From Hyposmocoma kahamanoa (Eukaryota; Arthropoda; Insecta; Lepidoptera; Cosmopterigidae): DNA of 64,000 bases. Shown piece after piece: positions 23,125 to 34,653 of the stretch. The stretch spans positions 206,986 to 270,985 of the forward strand of contig NW_020653715.1 in NCBI RefSeq assembly GCF_003589595.1, read 5' to 3'. Position numbers and translations under genes: made by a program. The notes under the pieces are model-generated. The model worked only from the letters and a program-made list of their open reading frames with translations. It was not told where the DNA came from and searched no databases. Each line of letters starts with the position of its first letter. Position 1 is the first letter of the stretch.

Positions 23125-23392
23125 TTAATCCATCATATGTCCCACTGTTGGGCACAGGTCTCCACTAAAGAAGGTGTCTGGCTACAGTCTGCCACACTGA
23201 TCCAATGAAGAGTTGTGAGCTTCATTCGAGATGCAAGTTTCATCACTACGTTCTCTTTCACCTTTAGCGACGGGCGCTACCAACAACAATTTACAAATGT
23301 ACGTTGTAAATGCGTGCCGCCACAGGGACTCCAACCGTTGACTTTTGATTGAGAATCAACCGTCCTTTTCCCAGGCTACCACCGTTCGTCAA
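23125..23392 (-). repeat. tRNA-derived SINE with an RTE-like 3' tail
   Basis: Read on the minus strand: a tRNA-like head (gacgaacggtggtagcctgg, then ggttggagtcc as B box), a body gcacgcatttacaacgtac attt-type, and a tail ggagacctgtgcccaacagt plus gggacatatgatgg. The tail is the same block as at 22885-22945. Sharing of a 3' end with an RTE element is the usual sign that a SINE is mobilised by that element's reverse transcriptase. Nearly full length. Confidence 0.65.
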
Positions 23393-24094
23393 TCAAAATA
23401 GGAACATTTAATTACGACAGTGGAGTTGCTTTATTGAACCATGAATCGCATATTTTCTTAAGGGACTGAGATGATCTCATCATTGTGTCCCAATTATAAT
23501 TGATTTGTTTTGTTTCCAGCACGTACTATAATTAAGGCGTTTATATCTGGCGTGCACAGCCAGTCTTATTGGCATGGACGAAGCGTGCGGAGATCATTGG
23601 CCGGACGGTATTTGCCTTATCATTAGACCGGAATTCCTTTGATTAACCAACATTATTACTACATATAGATCGTGAGCAAAGCATTAAATAGCATTCGATG
23701 CAGAATTGTGTTATTGTGTTGGTACAGTAAAAAAGGTTCATTGAGTCTTTCCAAGTCGTGTACAGTTATTTCACCAATTATTATGTCGTGGTTAACAATC
23801 AATCGATCAACCTGAATATTGAAGAAGTGTCACAAAATTTTTAGAAGACAGGAAGTCAGAACAACCCGTCTAGGCAAACGGGGTTGAGTATAGCGTGTAG
23901 TATCGCCTGAAAGGGGGCTTTCAATATTACAGTGACGTTATTCTAAAAGCAAAATTTGTGGGAAACTAATCAAATGCATATAAAATATTAGGGGTTAAAG
24001 TATGACATTGCCGTTTTATTGCAATAGGTTCTTTGAATTTTCATAGCATCTTCATGGTTTGAGGTTTTCGAATGAAACTTTTTTCAAATGGTTT
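23393..24094. other. Unassigned sequence
   Basis: No gene or repeat recognised up to the gap. Confidence 0.4.
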
Positions 24095-24494
24095 NNNNNN
24101 NNNNNNNNNNNNNNNNNNNNNNNNNNNNNNNNNNNNNNNNNNNNNNNNNNNNNNNNNNNNNNNNNNNNNNNNNNNNNNNNNNNNNNNNNNNNNNNNNNNN
24201 NNNNNNNNNNNNNNNNNNNNNNNNNNNNNNNNNNNNNNNNNNNNNNNNNNNNNNNNNNNNNNNNNNNNNNNNNNNNNNNNNNNNNNNNNNNNNNNNNNNN
24301 NNNNNNNNNNNNNNNNNNNNNNNNNNNNNNNNNNNNNNNNNNNNNNNNNNNNNNNNNNNNNNNNNNNNNNNNNNNNNNNNNNNNNNNNNNNNNNNNNNNN
24401 NNNNNNNNNNNNNNNNNNNNNNNNNNNNNNNNNNNNNNNNNNNNNNNNNNNNNNNNNNNNNNNNNNNNNNNNNNNNNNNNNNNNNNNNNNNNNN
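24095..24494. other. Assembly gap (400 N)
   Basis: Exactly 400 undetermined bases. Repeat C begins directly at the right edge, so a repeat is the probable cause of the gap. Any open frame reading through it is meaningless. Confidence 1.
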
Positions 24495-25220
24495 TGGGGC
24501 CTTGTATTCATGTGAGTCAAGCGATCCCCGTTCCCACAGAGGTTTATATTTATAGTGCTTTTCTCAAACTATGTTACAAAATGATAAAAGAATAAAGAGA
24601 GGAAAATGTATAATAGAAACCATTAAAAATATTTAACTAATATCAAAAGTAATATTTGATGTTTTCCCAGGCACATTAAAAGCAGTATAGTCTGCTGATG
24701 GGGTTTATATGGTTCTCCAGCGCATAAAAATTTCACAAGTTTTCAAGTATTTTAATTTGCTCATAGCGATGGTTATATTGCTTCTATATATATTATATAT
24801 ATTCTACATATATTGCTTCTTGCTAATTTAAGACACAGTACTATCCATCACTGTATTTTCGTTCATCGTTCTTCTCACTAGAACTAATTTTCGCGACGAC
24901 AATACAAAAAAGACAAATAAACAAAATAATAATAAATAATAATAAATCACTTTTGTTTACTTTACCAAACCCTACAGGTACGTATTTTTAATTTTCGCAA
25001 TTACGAACACTGGGCAGTTGGCTGTATGAGTTTTTCTATTGCCTGTTTACATAGTTCATTGTCAATAAGTAATGGATTTTCATACTTACTTTGCAGGCCT
25101 TGGCCGGGAAGAAGTCGCAAGGTCCACAAATGACAAACTTTTCATGTTCGTTTTTCGACCGTAACGCAAACATTTTCGAGCATGTTTGAGACAATGAATA
25201 GATCGTACCCTTCGTATCAT
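24495..25220 (+). repeat. Interspersed repeat 'C', long copy (left end in the gap)
   Basis: Aligns with 46610-47075 and 50715-50835: ggccttgtatt, gatccccgttcccac versus aatcctcgttcccgc, aatacaaaaaagac, gttggctgtatgag, tgcctgtttacatagttc, then tttgcaggccttggccggga and aatgacaaacttt. This uninterrupted copy shows that the two halves at 46-51 kb belong together. Confidence 0.75.
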
Positions 25221-26029
25221 AAAGTCACACGTGATTATACGTCAAAAATGATGAAACAAATTATGTTTGCGTAAAATTGTATAACATTACCAATAAAAAA
25301 TGTCGACTGATTTCATTCGTAAAAATCTTTAAACCTCTCTCCTGAAAAGTTGTTATTTTGCAGATGGGGCTTCATTACACCGGGTGCGTATCTCTTTTTC
25401 CATATTCAATAGAATTTAGTCATATTTACCATCAGACGAGTGGCATATATGGCTGGGAGTCACATTAATGCTGAAGGCGCGATGTGCATATAAGTTAACA
25501 TGGTAAAGATGTTAGGTGTTGAAACTACTGATAACTTACTTACGGCAGGCAGTATATTGAAGTATTTTGCTGGCAAGTGCTTCTGGCCACCTTCTCGGTA
25601 ATTTACTGGCTGTGGGAACTCGCGAACTCACTACGAGCCGACTGTGCATGTTCGAGGGAGGCTTTTAACGCATTAGCTTTGTGCAACTCTCGTGTGGTGT
25701 AATAGGCTGTCGGCTCGAGTTCCGTATATAATTATTGAGTTTTATGTACGTGTGTAGGTAGTGGTGGGGGTAGGTAAATTTCTGAAAGGGTGGCGTTGAG
25801 CGTGGTGGAACCACATGGTGTTAATTTGTAAAGCAGATGAAGCGAGATCGATCTGTTTGTTAATAATAACAAGAACGACGGCAGCTTAGTAAGAGAACGG
25901 CCGGTCCTCAATACGGCACAATTGTGACTTTTTATTTCTAATTTACGTACTGTTGCGATGGTTTAGTAGCAACATGTTTCATTAATGGTGAAGGAGAACA
26001 TCGTGATGAAACCCGCGTCGAGACATGGA
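25221..26029. other. Unassigned sequence
   Basis: No gene recognised; a moderately GC-balanced region with no visible exon. Confidence 0.4.
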
Positions 26030-26199
26030 TCTATGCACTAGGGAAAACTTATATTGCGGGTGCCATTGATATACACATAGACTACCACAAATTAAATTGA
26101 AACAAATGTAGGCCATACAAATATTTCTCCCGGCCCGAGAATCAAACCTGGGACCTCTGCGTGGCAGTCCGGCATGGTAACCGTTCTGCCACGTTGCAG
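26030..26199 (-). repeat. tRNA-derived SINE, first family, decayed
   Basis: On the minus strand: tggcagaacggttaccatgc (A box) and aggtttgattctcgggc (B box), then agaaatatttgtatggcct and a degenerate body. Same family as 29198-29420 and 44650-44863. The tail has been lost. Confidence 0.75.
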
Positions 26200-26999
26200 T
26201 ATTTGGAACAGTCAAAAGATTCCTATGCGGGAGAATTCTTGAAGACTTCAAATGTATTTAAGACCCTTTCGATTCCGACGTAACATCGGATTGAGACCCT
26301 TTTGCCGAAAGATACGCTCACAGACAAATACTTCTCGAACGCGTCATTAAAATCGCATTTTAAACAAGACGTATGAGTTTGATAACACAAATTGTCGTTT
26401 CATTTGCCGATAATACGACACCTCATAAAAACGCACTGAAGTATATCACCAATAAAAAACACAAAGAAAATAATCCCAAGCACACTTTGTAAGTAAAATA
26501 TACAAAAAATAAACGTTTGAAATCGCAATGCGTTAACCAAATACGCCCCTTTACGGCACTCCTGTCCTCCTCCGCGTGTTGCTTATTCAAAAGTTTCGCT
26601 GGAGATAAATTTGAAATAACGAATCACATTGCGTGCTCTCTACCTTCTTTTAGAACGTGAAGCGTTTGAAATTCAGCAATGTACACTTTATTATCTTCGG
26701 GAAGTTAAACGAGCGTTTTCCTTTGTGTTGTTATTGACTAAAACGTATGTGAGGACATGTTATATTAAGAGCCATTGTGGTACAAACTTCAATCCATTAG
26801 GTACTTTCTCTTGCTCTGTGCGTTTAAAAAACAACATTGAAGAAAGTACTGCCAAAAATATTACGCATTTTCGAGTATAAAATTCTCTCTAATCTAATTT
26901 GCATCATATTGTTGTACGTCCACCTAACGGCCGATATCCTCTAATAGCAGAAGTTTGGAGGACCACTAAACGTTTTATCATTATCAGAAATTCCAGGCA
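26200..26999. other. Unassigned sequence
   Basis: An 83-codon plus-strand frame (26629-26880) shows no recognisable motif; nothing else seen. Confidence 0.35.
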
Positions 27000-27095
27000 C
27001 ATTGGACTTATCGGCCTGTGTCAGATCTTGCGATTTAAAGCTCTGAGTGGCACTGTAACTGTTATAAGCAGGCGTGTTGCTTACCGCCAGGCGTA
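27000..27095 (+). repeat. Interspersed repeat 'B', 3' fragment
   Basis: cagatcttgcgatttaaagc, then tgagtggcactgtaactgtt and caggcgtgttgcttaccgcc align with 5885-5965. The 5' half is absent. Confidence 0.65.
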
Positions 27096-27980
27096 AATCA
27101 CTTGGTAATCATAAAAATAATCATCATCAACTCATTCATTAAACGTCCCGCTGTTTGTTTTGCGCCGTACGTTACTTCCCTGCACATTAATATTAGTATC
27201 ATTGTATAACATGAAGTAATCGTCTCTCATTACAGTGGTACAATATTGCGCGGAATGATATCTCACGCGGGTGCCGCGTTTCCTTATGAGATGGTTATCC
27301 CTCCGGGAACAATATTTGTGTATTCACTTTTTAGGTTGCTTACCACATTTTGTCGCTTTGCAATTGCTTTAAACATTTCGGTTCTCTCACGGTTACCACA
27401 ACTCCCAAGTCCTACAATTATAACGCTAGGTTACTTCTAAGTAGGGAGTAAAGTTATTTCATGGCCTTATCACTTTCTAGTCTTATTTGAATAGGTTTTT
27501 ACCATAGATATAGAAAAAAAGGGGAGATATGGTTTGGGGGCGTGGTTCGCGTCGCCTCGATATAGTCAAAATGACCATATCGAGGTGATACGCCTACAAA
27601 CATCGCGACAGTGACATGGCGATCGTTGTACATACAAGATCTCTCCTAAAACGTAAAATGCCAAGTTGTAGCGATACACCTTGTAAAAATTGGAGTGAAA
27701 AAAAAAACCAGTCAGATAACATTCCAACGGCTATTTGCATTTTTAGTTACTATTTCTATTATTATTAAATGTTTTCTTTTTGTCTCCATAGAAATTTCTA
27801 GACTTAAATATAGTGATGTTCATTTACGAAGACTGTTTATCGACAATAAATTTTTACTGAAATGTTTGAATTTCTTACTATAATTTTTAAAATTAAACCT
27901 CCTGAATGAGTTCTGTATTATTAACCATTCTTGTCAAAGAAGGATCTCAGCTCCATGTGCAATCACTACGGCGATCAACT
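27096..27980. other. Unassigned with one hairpin
   Basis: At 27549-27593 the sequence folds on itself: cctcgatat pairs with atatcgagg and outer gcgt with acgc around a short central loop. Nothing else identified. Confidence 0.5.
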
Positions 27981-28009
27981 ACGAAGCGAGTACTTTGAGT
28001 GGCGCGGGG

Positions 28010-28100
28010 CCGCTAGACCGCTGCCCCCGCGCAGACTAAACCGCGCGTTGACGCAGATCTGCGTCTCCCACAGACATATATCTAGATAGACGCCGCAAAT
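28010..28100 (+). repeat. GC-rich repeat, partner of an inverted copy at 29815-29895
   Basis: cacagacatatatctagata gacgccgcaaat aligns with the reverse complement of 29820-29855 (cacagacatatgtcgagata gatagccgcaaat); similarity continues through cagactaa. It contains the 16-nt palindrome gacgcagatctgcgtc. Confidence 0.6.
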
Positions 28101-29197
28101 GTACGTACTTCGCGTGCCCAAAGTCAGTGAAATTCACTTACTTGCCGCTGCTACACTTCAGAACACGCTCGACCGTTATCGTAGATAAACACCAGTCGAA
28201 AACGGGAAAAATGCATAATTGGAACATTCTAAACTGCAAAAGCACCATAACTGTGAGTAAACGGGTAAACAGGGACCTTTCCTTCCACGAGCAAGTGATT
28301 TTGTAATGCATATAGAAGATGCATAATTTATTTTAAAAACAATTATTTTGATTCTGAATGAATTTCGAGAAAACAAATATGCAACCCAGTGTATGCCTCA
28401 TGATTTGTAATACATTGCGGCTTTTACTTGGTACGATATATTTGTCATCCTTTGTTAATACGCCATGAATATCGAACGAACGCGCTTTTGTATAATGCAT
28501 TCAGTTCCCGTGGTACGACCGCTTGCACATTTCTTTGGCCAAATTTAACATTTAGTGATGTATACGTTAGGCAACACTGTTCTCGATTCTGATCGATTTT
28601 GAAAATAAAGGGACGAAAATTGTTATGCCCTTAGCAATATTATAAAAATATTCTATAACTCTTTGTTATAACGTTTAGTAAGGTTTTGTTGTTTTTTCAG
28701 TTTTGTAGTATCTATTACCAGTAGTATCTTTAATTTCGATAATTTTTGCAGCACGTTGTCTCGAATGTCCGAATATAGTGAGCAAATAATTACATACATC
28801 GCCGGATATGTAATACGAGTCATACAAAAAAAAATATAATGCAAAGAATTAACAGTGCGCTGTCTGTACAAAACCTGGAGTTGGTCATACGTATGAGTTC
28901 GTTGCATTCGTGGACGAAAGTGGTCTAGTTTATCCTACCAAAGATGCTATCCAAATATGCAGAGTAGCAGAGTTAGACATCCGAGAAATCATGATCAAAT
29001 CACAAAAACTTTACACGAGGCCGACATTAAGTAAACCTCTTCTGTTTAGTAAGATTTCTCTTCTGATTAATAAGATTTTAGATATTTTGTCAGCAGTAAT
29101 ATTTTCAGTTGCCTTGCCATTCACCAATTTGATCAAATCACCGAAGGAAAACCATCTAGTAAATTTAATTAAGGCAGTTGCAAGTTCATATAACAAA
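28101..29197. other. Unassigned AT-rich sequence
   Basis: The 159-codon plus-strand frame beginning near 28910 runs into the SINE at 29198 and has no recognisable domain in its upstream part (ISLLINKILDILSAVIFSVA is hydrophobic). It could be a retroelement scrap; I do not claim a gene. Confidence 0.3.
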
Positions 29198-29420
29198 CTG
29201 CCTCCGTGGCCGAACGGTTACCATGTCGGACTGCCACGCAGAGGTCCCAGGTTCGATTTCCGGGCCGGGAGAAATATTTGTATGGCCTACAATTATATCT
29301 CTCGTGAGTTTGGGTGTAATTTGTGGTTGTCTATATGTGTGTCCATGGCACCCGCGACACAGGGTTTCCCTAGTGCGGGGCTATGTTGAGTGTGTGCGTT
29401 ATTCTTATTCTTATTCTTAT
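29198..29420 (+). repeat. tRNA-derived SINE, first family, best copy
   Basis: Head ctgcctccgtggccgaacgg with A box at about 29207-29219 and B box ggttcgatttc at 29250-29260; a tRNA-unrelated body (agaaatatttgtatggcc, gagtttgggtgtaatttgtg, ggttgtctatatgtgtgtcc); and a tail of ttattc repeats at about 29399-29420. The internal pol III promoter boxes are intact, so it may still be transcribed. Two further copies occur at 26030 and 44650, both on the minus strand. No clear target duplication was found. Confidence 0.85.
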
Positions 29421-29677
29421 ATATTGACGTGCGTTTTCATTATTTAAGTCAATCGATAAGATCTTCTATTACAAAAAGACAGTTATATCATAAGCTTATA
29501 TTATTTCAAAGGACAATAAATTTAATATTTGAAGTTGATTAAAAATTAAAGTTTAAATGATTAAGTCATCAATTTCTTTTTAAAAAATAACTTTTAATAA
29601 AGGACATGACTATCTTGTTTTGGTACTTTTCTACTATATTAATATTTCACGACTACTTGTAATCAACGAATACTTGA

Positions 29678-29723
29678 ATCGATTAATTGAATGGAATACG
29701 TGTATTCCGTTCAATCAATCGAT
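29678..29723. repeat. 22-bp-arm hairpin
   Basis: Left arm 29678-29699 and right arm 29702-29723 are complementary with two mismatches and a two-base centre. Confidence 0.8.
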
Positions 29724-29814
29724 TTAGATCGGAAGGATGTTTCCATCACTAAATAGTTCTTGTGACGTCATGGTGGATACATAAAATGAGGCTCGCTTGG
29801 TTTTCATATAAATT

Positions 29815-29895
29815 TCTGTATTTGCGGCTATCTATCTCGACATATGTCTGTGGCGACTCCGCTACCGCGCGCGTGATCACGCGTCTCGCGCACCG
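29815..29895 (-). repeat. GC-rich repeat, inverted partner of 28010-28100
   Basis: See the partner at 28010-28100. This copy contains cgcgtgatcacgcg, a 14-nt palindrome, at the corresponding place as the 16-nt palindrome in the other copy. Confidence 0.6.
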
Positions 29896-30944
29896 TCGCT
29901 TAGTCTAAAATTAAATTTTGTACAGCCTATATCTATAGGACTATTTTCCTTGACAGTAATTTTGAAATATCTTTTTGCTAAAGCAGAATTTAAATCGATA
30001 CCGTGACGTTAAGCTATTACAAACCAGAAAATTATTTACCCATTTCTTCCAAAATCATTAAAACCACCTTACGTTTAACGTTCGAACACTCAAGCTGATG
30101 TATTGAAAAGCAATATATTATAATGTAATATGTAAACGGGATTGCGTCGAGCTCTCTCTGCGATATTTCACGGGCTATCGCACCCGCACTTTCGCTTACA
30201 CAACGACGACGAGAAATTTTCTCACAGTGTAATGGTAACACCAGAGCCGTTGAAAAGGTTCGTTATGTTTTCAAAAGTCATGTCATGTCAATATGATGCC
30301 AATTTAGTCGTGTCAGATTGTAAATAATTTATTAAAAGAAGCGGCTAAAAATTCAATGTAAGTAATGATTATAGCTTCAAACTGGATTAATTAATAAAGA
30401 TCTGGCCCACCAAAGTGTAAAAACCATGAACTACGGCTAGATTTATAGAAAAATAAGTGTACTTTACAATAGTATGTGCCGCTTTACTGGGTACTCGGAA
30501 TTATGTACCAAAAAAATATTTTTAATATAAAATGAAGGTATGGGGTCTTATTCCTCCTACAATTGAGCCCGCGGGGTTCGCGCATGAGTGTGACGATATT
30601 TATTTCGACAGAAAGTGTGACATTAACCTAATTAGGGTTTTAACACAATTAAAAATATGTTATATATCATATCCTTATTGCCCCGTTACATGTCAACCCC
30701 ACACATTTCCAATGTTTTTTCACATAAAATAAAAAGTTGTTTATGCATATGATGCATAATTTAAAAGAAATGTAGTTTTGTACGCAAGCATCTATTAACC
30801 GGGTCACAATAAGCGCCATGATCATTGTTTTGAAATTAAATTTCGGTGATATCCAAAGTTGTTTAAGATTTTCAGTCATGCAACTAAGAGAACTAGTATT
30901 GTAACAGAGATGACATCCATCTCTTTACAGCATGTACTTACTTA
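29896..30944. other. Unassigned sequence
   Basis: No gene or repeat recognised. Confidence 0.4.
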
Positions 30945-31080
30945 CATATAGCACCCTCAATAATAATGTGAAGAAATCCGAAAAACTAGCTCAAAGACAC
31001 CGACGAAACAGATGTAAAAACAAAGTACGCGGCACCAGCGATATGACATTTGGCCGTGGACTAATATGACGCAATAATTT
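30945..31080 (+). repeat. Decayed copy related to the RTE fragment at 20.1 kb
   Basis: acatatagcaccctcaataa taatgtgaagaaat matches the start of the fragment at 20103, then diverges while keeping a similar layout (aaaaactagctcaaag). No reading frame survives. Confidence 0.45.
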
Positions 31081-32799
31081 TAGTTAATATAAAAAACGAT
31101 ACATTATTTTTACTCTGTGCTTTTTTTGTTTATTTTGTCACTATATTGTAGGGGTTGCGATATTATCCCATCCAAGGCCACGAATGTCTCCTAAAGCTAT
31201 TATCTCGTATCGTGTTTCCGTCGCCCCATCCGCGAGCGCGGCAAAGCTAATGTACCGCCATTCGCACAGCGCGCCTTCGCCTTCCCGCCACCGGCACCGC
31301 ACCGGAGAAGGCCTCGCTAGAACCTACAACGCATTTGAGAGTGATAAATCGTCTTCTTAAAACCCACTCTGTAAATCTCGCTCTCGTATGCTATTCAAAT
31401 GAGATATTTTATAACATATGGATAAATTGTTTGAACAATTTTTTTATGAAGTTGAAAGTAATGGGCGTGTGTGCTTTAGGCGGTTCGTTACATTACCAAA
31501 AAGACACGCGAGTCGTACTTCCGTCAGGAAAAATAACAAGTACGAGTACAACGCTTTGGAATTGTGCATGAAAGCACGATATTGAGTAGCTCCAATTACC
31601 TCTGTGCGTAAACACATCTGAACTGGGATTGCTTTATTCGTCAAAGCAATACGAGTATTCGGGAACTTGTTTCGAAGGTTACTATGGTAACTAATAGGAG
31701 GAAATTTAAAATTAAATTATTCTATCAATAATTGGCAATCACACACGGCAGCTTCATTTTATTTACTATAACTCGAGACAACTTGATGACAAAACTTTTA
31801 TCACTGTTGATGAATGAACCAATAATTTATAGTAAAAATATTTCTCCGACATTATTGAATATTTATTGATGTTAGGACACGTGTTTTTTCAGTAAATGAT
31901 TATCACCCAGGTATTTTACCATAGTATGATTACTAGCATTTCCCCGATATTATATGATATTTTCACGCTGCAACGTGCATAATAAATATAAAGAGAAAAC
32001 TTCTGCTTGTCCTCGAAAAGGGACACTTATATGCAATCTATGCATAATTATATTATGCAACTGACAATGATAATACCGTAGCAACGAGGAATACTACGGA
32101 AAGGTATGTAAGAATTAAGATTAGTGAAAACGAAAAAAAATCACGTAACAGCGTATTCCGAAGTTCCGAAGTACCTATAGGAAAAATAAGAAGAAATAAT
32201 AAGAAACCTTGTTACTACAACTGTACACCAAATTGTTGCATCAGAAATCATTTTAATTCAACAATTCAATTTTATTTCATTCAAATGCAAGTGCTACAAA
32301 GATTAAATATTACGAATAGTCTTACAAATCCTTAATATGAAGAAAAAAAACACAGTATGTGTACTGTGTTTGATTACGTTTACATTCCATCAAGTATAAG
32401 ATAATGCTCTGTTTGGAAAAATTATTCCAAAGTTGAAAATAATACGAGTATTAATCTTGCAGAAGGAGCCCTGCAAAATGTGCCAAGTATGTAACTGCTA
32501 GACAGTGCTTCGATAAATATAAAACAATTATTTGTACTTTCATTATTGTGAAATCATTATTGGAAGAAAACGAAACAACACTAGTAACAAATAAAACCAG
32601 ATTAGTATAAATATTTGAAAAAGGCGTAAATAGAAAATACTAATATGTACCAGAACCACCACTTAGTGCATCTAACTTGCCGATAACAGCTTTCAAGTAA
32701 AAATCGAAACTTTTTTGAAAATCGCGCTTTTTACAGATACAACGAATTTAAGTGTTCTAACGTAAATGAATGTTTATTTTATTTAAAAATAAAGATGAC
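31081..32799. other. Unassigned sequence with a CpG-rich block and small hairpin
   Basis: The block at 31225-31320 is CpG-rich (tccgcgagcgcggcaaag, ccgccaccggcaccgcacc). A short hairpin lies at 32348-32371 (aaacacagta / tactgtgttt). No exon seen. Confidence 0.35.
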
Positions 32800-32916
32800 A
32801 AGGTTTACATTATTACATATACGCACTTGTATCATTTATGTTGGAATTTCTTGTAATTAGCTTAAGTATAGGCAAAATAATTTGGCGAATAAATATTAAA
32901 ATTTGAATTTGAATTA
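32800..32916 (+). repeat. Possible non-LTR 3' end
   Basis: aataaatattaaaatttgaatttgaatt at the end resembles the TTGAAT-type tail at 3520-3590. No coding sequence upstream is recognised. Confidence 0.3.
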
Positions 32917-33254
32917 GTCCAATTATTTATTTCCATTGTGCCAAACAAAAAGGTCAAAGCATCACACCATTGTTCTACGCCAACACTTAATTATCTTCTT
33001 GCTGTCTGAGAACGCTTCACAGTGGGTTATAGAGACTATTTTTCGGACATGGCTTTTTGTTGCGAAAACCTACAGATCAAGTGATTTAAAACATTAGAGT
33101 AGAACTCCCGAGTGACAAATTTGCTTGGTTAGGGTAAAAATAATTTTTGAAATTTGCTTGCGTACATAAAAGTGCCGTATATAGTTCGAAAGAACTTTAT
33201 TAACATGTCTTACACTTTATATAAGCCTCGTAACTGTCTTAGGTTCGTAGTAAT

Positions 33255-34090
33255 ACGTATTTTAAAATTTTTCGTTTATATTTTTTTTTCTCAAAAATTC
33301 CCCGTATTGGGAAACGTTAATTACATTATCTGTGAGGTCTCATATTGTTTATTACCTCACAAAAAACCGAATTTAAATCTCGTGGAGTGTAGAAGTTATA
33401 GCAAATTTAAATTTTTTCAGGGATGTCACTTTTATATGATACTTTCATATCCGGATATTATGAAACACAATAGACCTTTTTTTAAACATAAAGTTACTAA
33501 TTTTATTCTTTAACATGAAATAATAAGTAATAATAATACATTTCATATGTTTATTACTCACTACAAAATACAAATCTTAGTAAGCACATTACAGTAATGT
33601 ATTGTGGGATCTGACGCTGGACGTTTTTCACTTATATTACAAGTTGCCAGCACTTGGATGTTGAGACTAAACATTAGTAAGTAATAGGGAAATAGTAGGT
33701 GAATAAATTTATTAAAATAAAATAAAAATTAGGACTAGGCCACAGTAGTTAACAACGGGAACAAAGACAAAGATTCTAAAAAGCGTGCAAATTTTATACC
33801 TGTTTTGGTGGGTGGGCAAAAGAGGATAAAATTAAATAAACAAAAACATTATAAAAGTTGAACCTCATTCTAGGTAATTAATTTATTACTCTTAAATTCT
33901 CATTTTAATGTTTTATCTCGAATATTCCCCCGTATTTGGAACATCATCAACAATCAATATTGAAAGTTCTTCATCTCTCAAAAGCTCTTCACAATCTCAC
34001 AAAAAAAAAAACAGATTCAAATTTCATGGAATTTAGTTTTTTCCAAGTGGTAGTTTTGAGGTACTTTCACATTTGTATTTAATATATTTC
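33255..34090 (+). repeat. Two diverged direct copies of a ~230-bp unit
   Basis: 33285-33510 and 33905-34090 share, in order, tctcaaaaattccccgtatt versus tctcgaatattcccccgtat, ctcacaaaaaacc, aatctcgtggagtgtag versus aatttcatggaatttag, and actttcata...tatgaaacac versus actttcaca...tgtgaaatac. The 119-codon frame over the first copy is therefore likely repeat DNA, not a gene. Confidence 0.45.
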
Positions 34091-34295
34091 ATAATATTGT
34101 GAAATACGCAAGCGCGCATTTTCGTTATTTTATAAAACACGGTCAAGATACCACCCACATCTTGTCATTCTGATCAGAATGGTAAGCCATCTTGATTTTG
34201 GGAAGCCCCGCATCGCCCCCCATACCGCGCTGTCAATCCGCCTGTCTGTCCGTACGTCCACCAAAAGACAAGCCCAACATTGCCTTTTGTTTTTA

Positions 34296-34650
34296 GTGTG
34301 AAGCCAGACGAGCGCAATTTTTTGAGTTGTGACTCGCGTGGTTTCATTTGCGCAGTTTGCGCTACATTCGGTTTCATATAAAACTACGATTTGTTCCACA
34401 CGAAAACACAAAATGAGTTATCTGCCGACTCACGGGCGTAATGACGACTGACTTTCGGTCGCGTCGTGCGACGGGCTGGCGCGGGTGGAGTTAGGGGTGA
34501 GGGAAGGGATCACTATGCTATAAAAGTATAAAAGCAATTGAATAAAATACGTTTCATCGGCGCTCCAACCGAATTTCGGTCAAGCTCAAACTGCGCAACT
34601 CAAAAAACGCAACTCACAACTCACAAAATTACGCTCGTCTGGCCTCACCC
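34296..34650. mobile_element. 355-bp MITE with long TIRs and a TTA target duplication
   Basis: The left end gtgtgaagccagacgagcgc and the right end (reverse complement gggtgaggccagacgagcgt) are inverted repeats, with similarity continuing about 75 bp inward (aattttttgagttgtga, cgcagttt). The segment is flanked by TTA at 34293-34295 and 34651-34653. A 3-bp TTA duplication and termini starting with G point to the PIF/Harbinger superfamily; this is inference. The interior includes a GC-rich part and has no transposase. A similar terminus string occurs at 17504. Confidence 0.75.
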
Positions 34651-34653
34651 TTA

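Noticed and set aside
24041..24595. Long open frames of 147-178 codons on both strands
   Set aside because: They consist almost wholly of the 400-N gap.
28910..29389. 159-codon open frame
   Set aside because: Its second half reads through the SINE at 29198-29420 and the first half has no motif.
33154..33513. 119-codon frame as a gene
   Set aside because: Half of it is duplicated as noncoding, interrupted sequence at 33905-34090.
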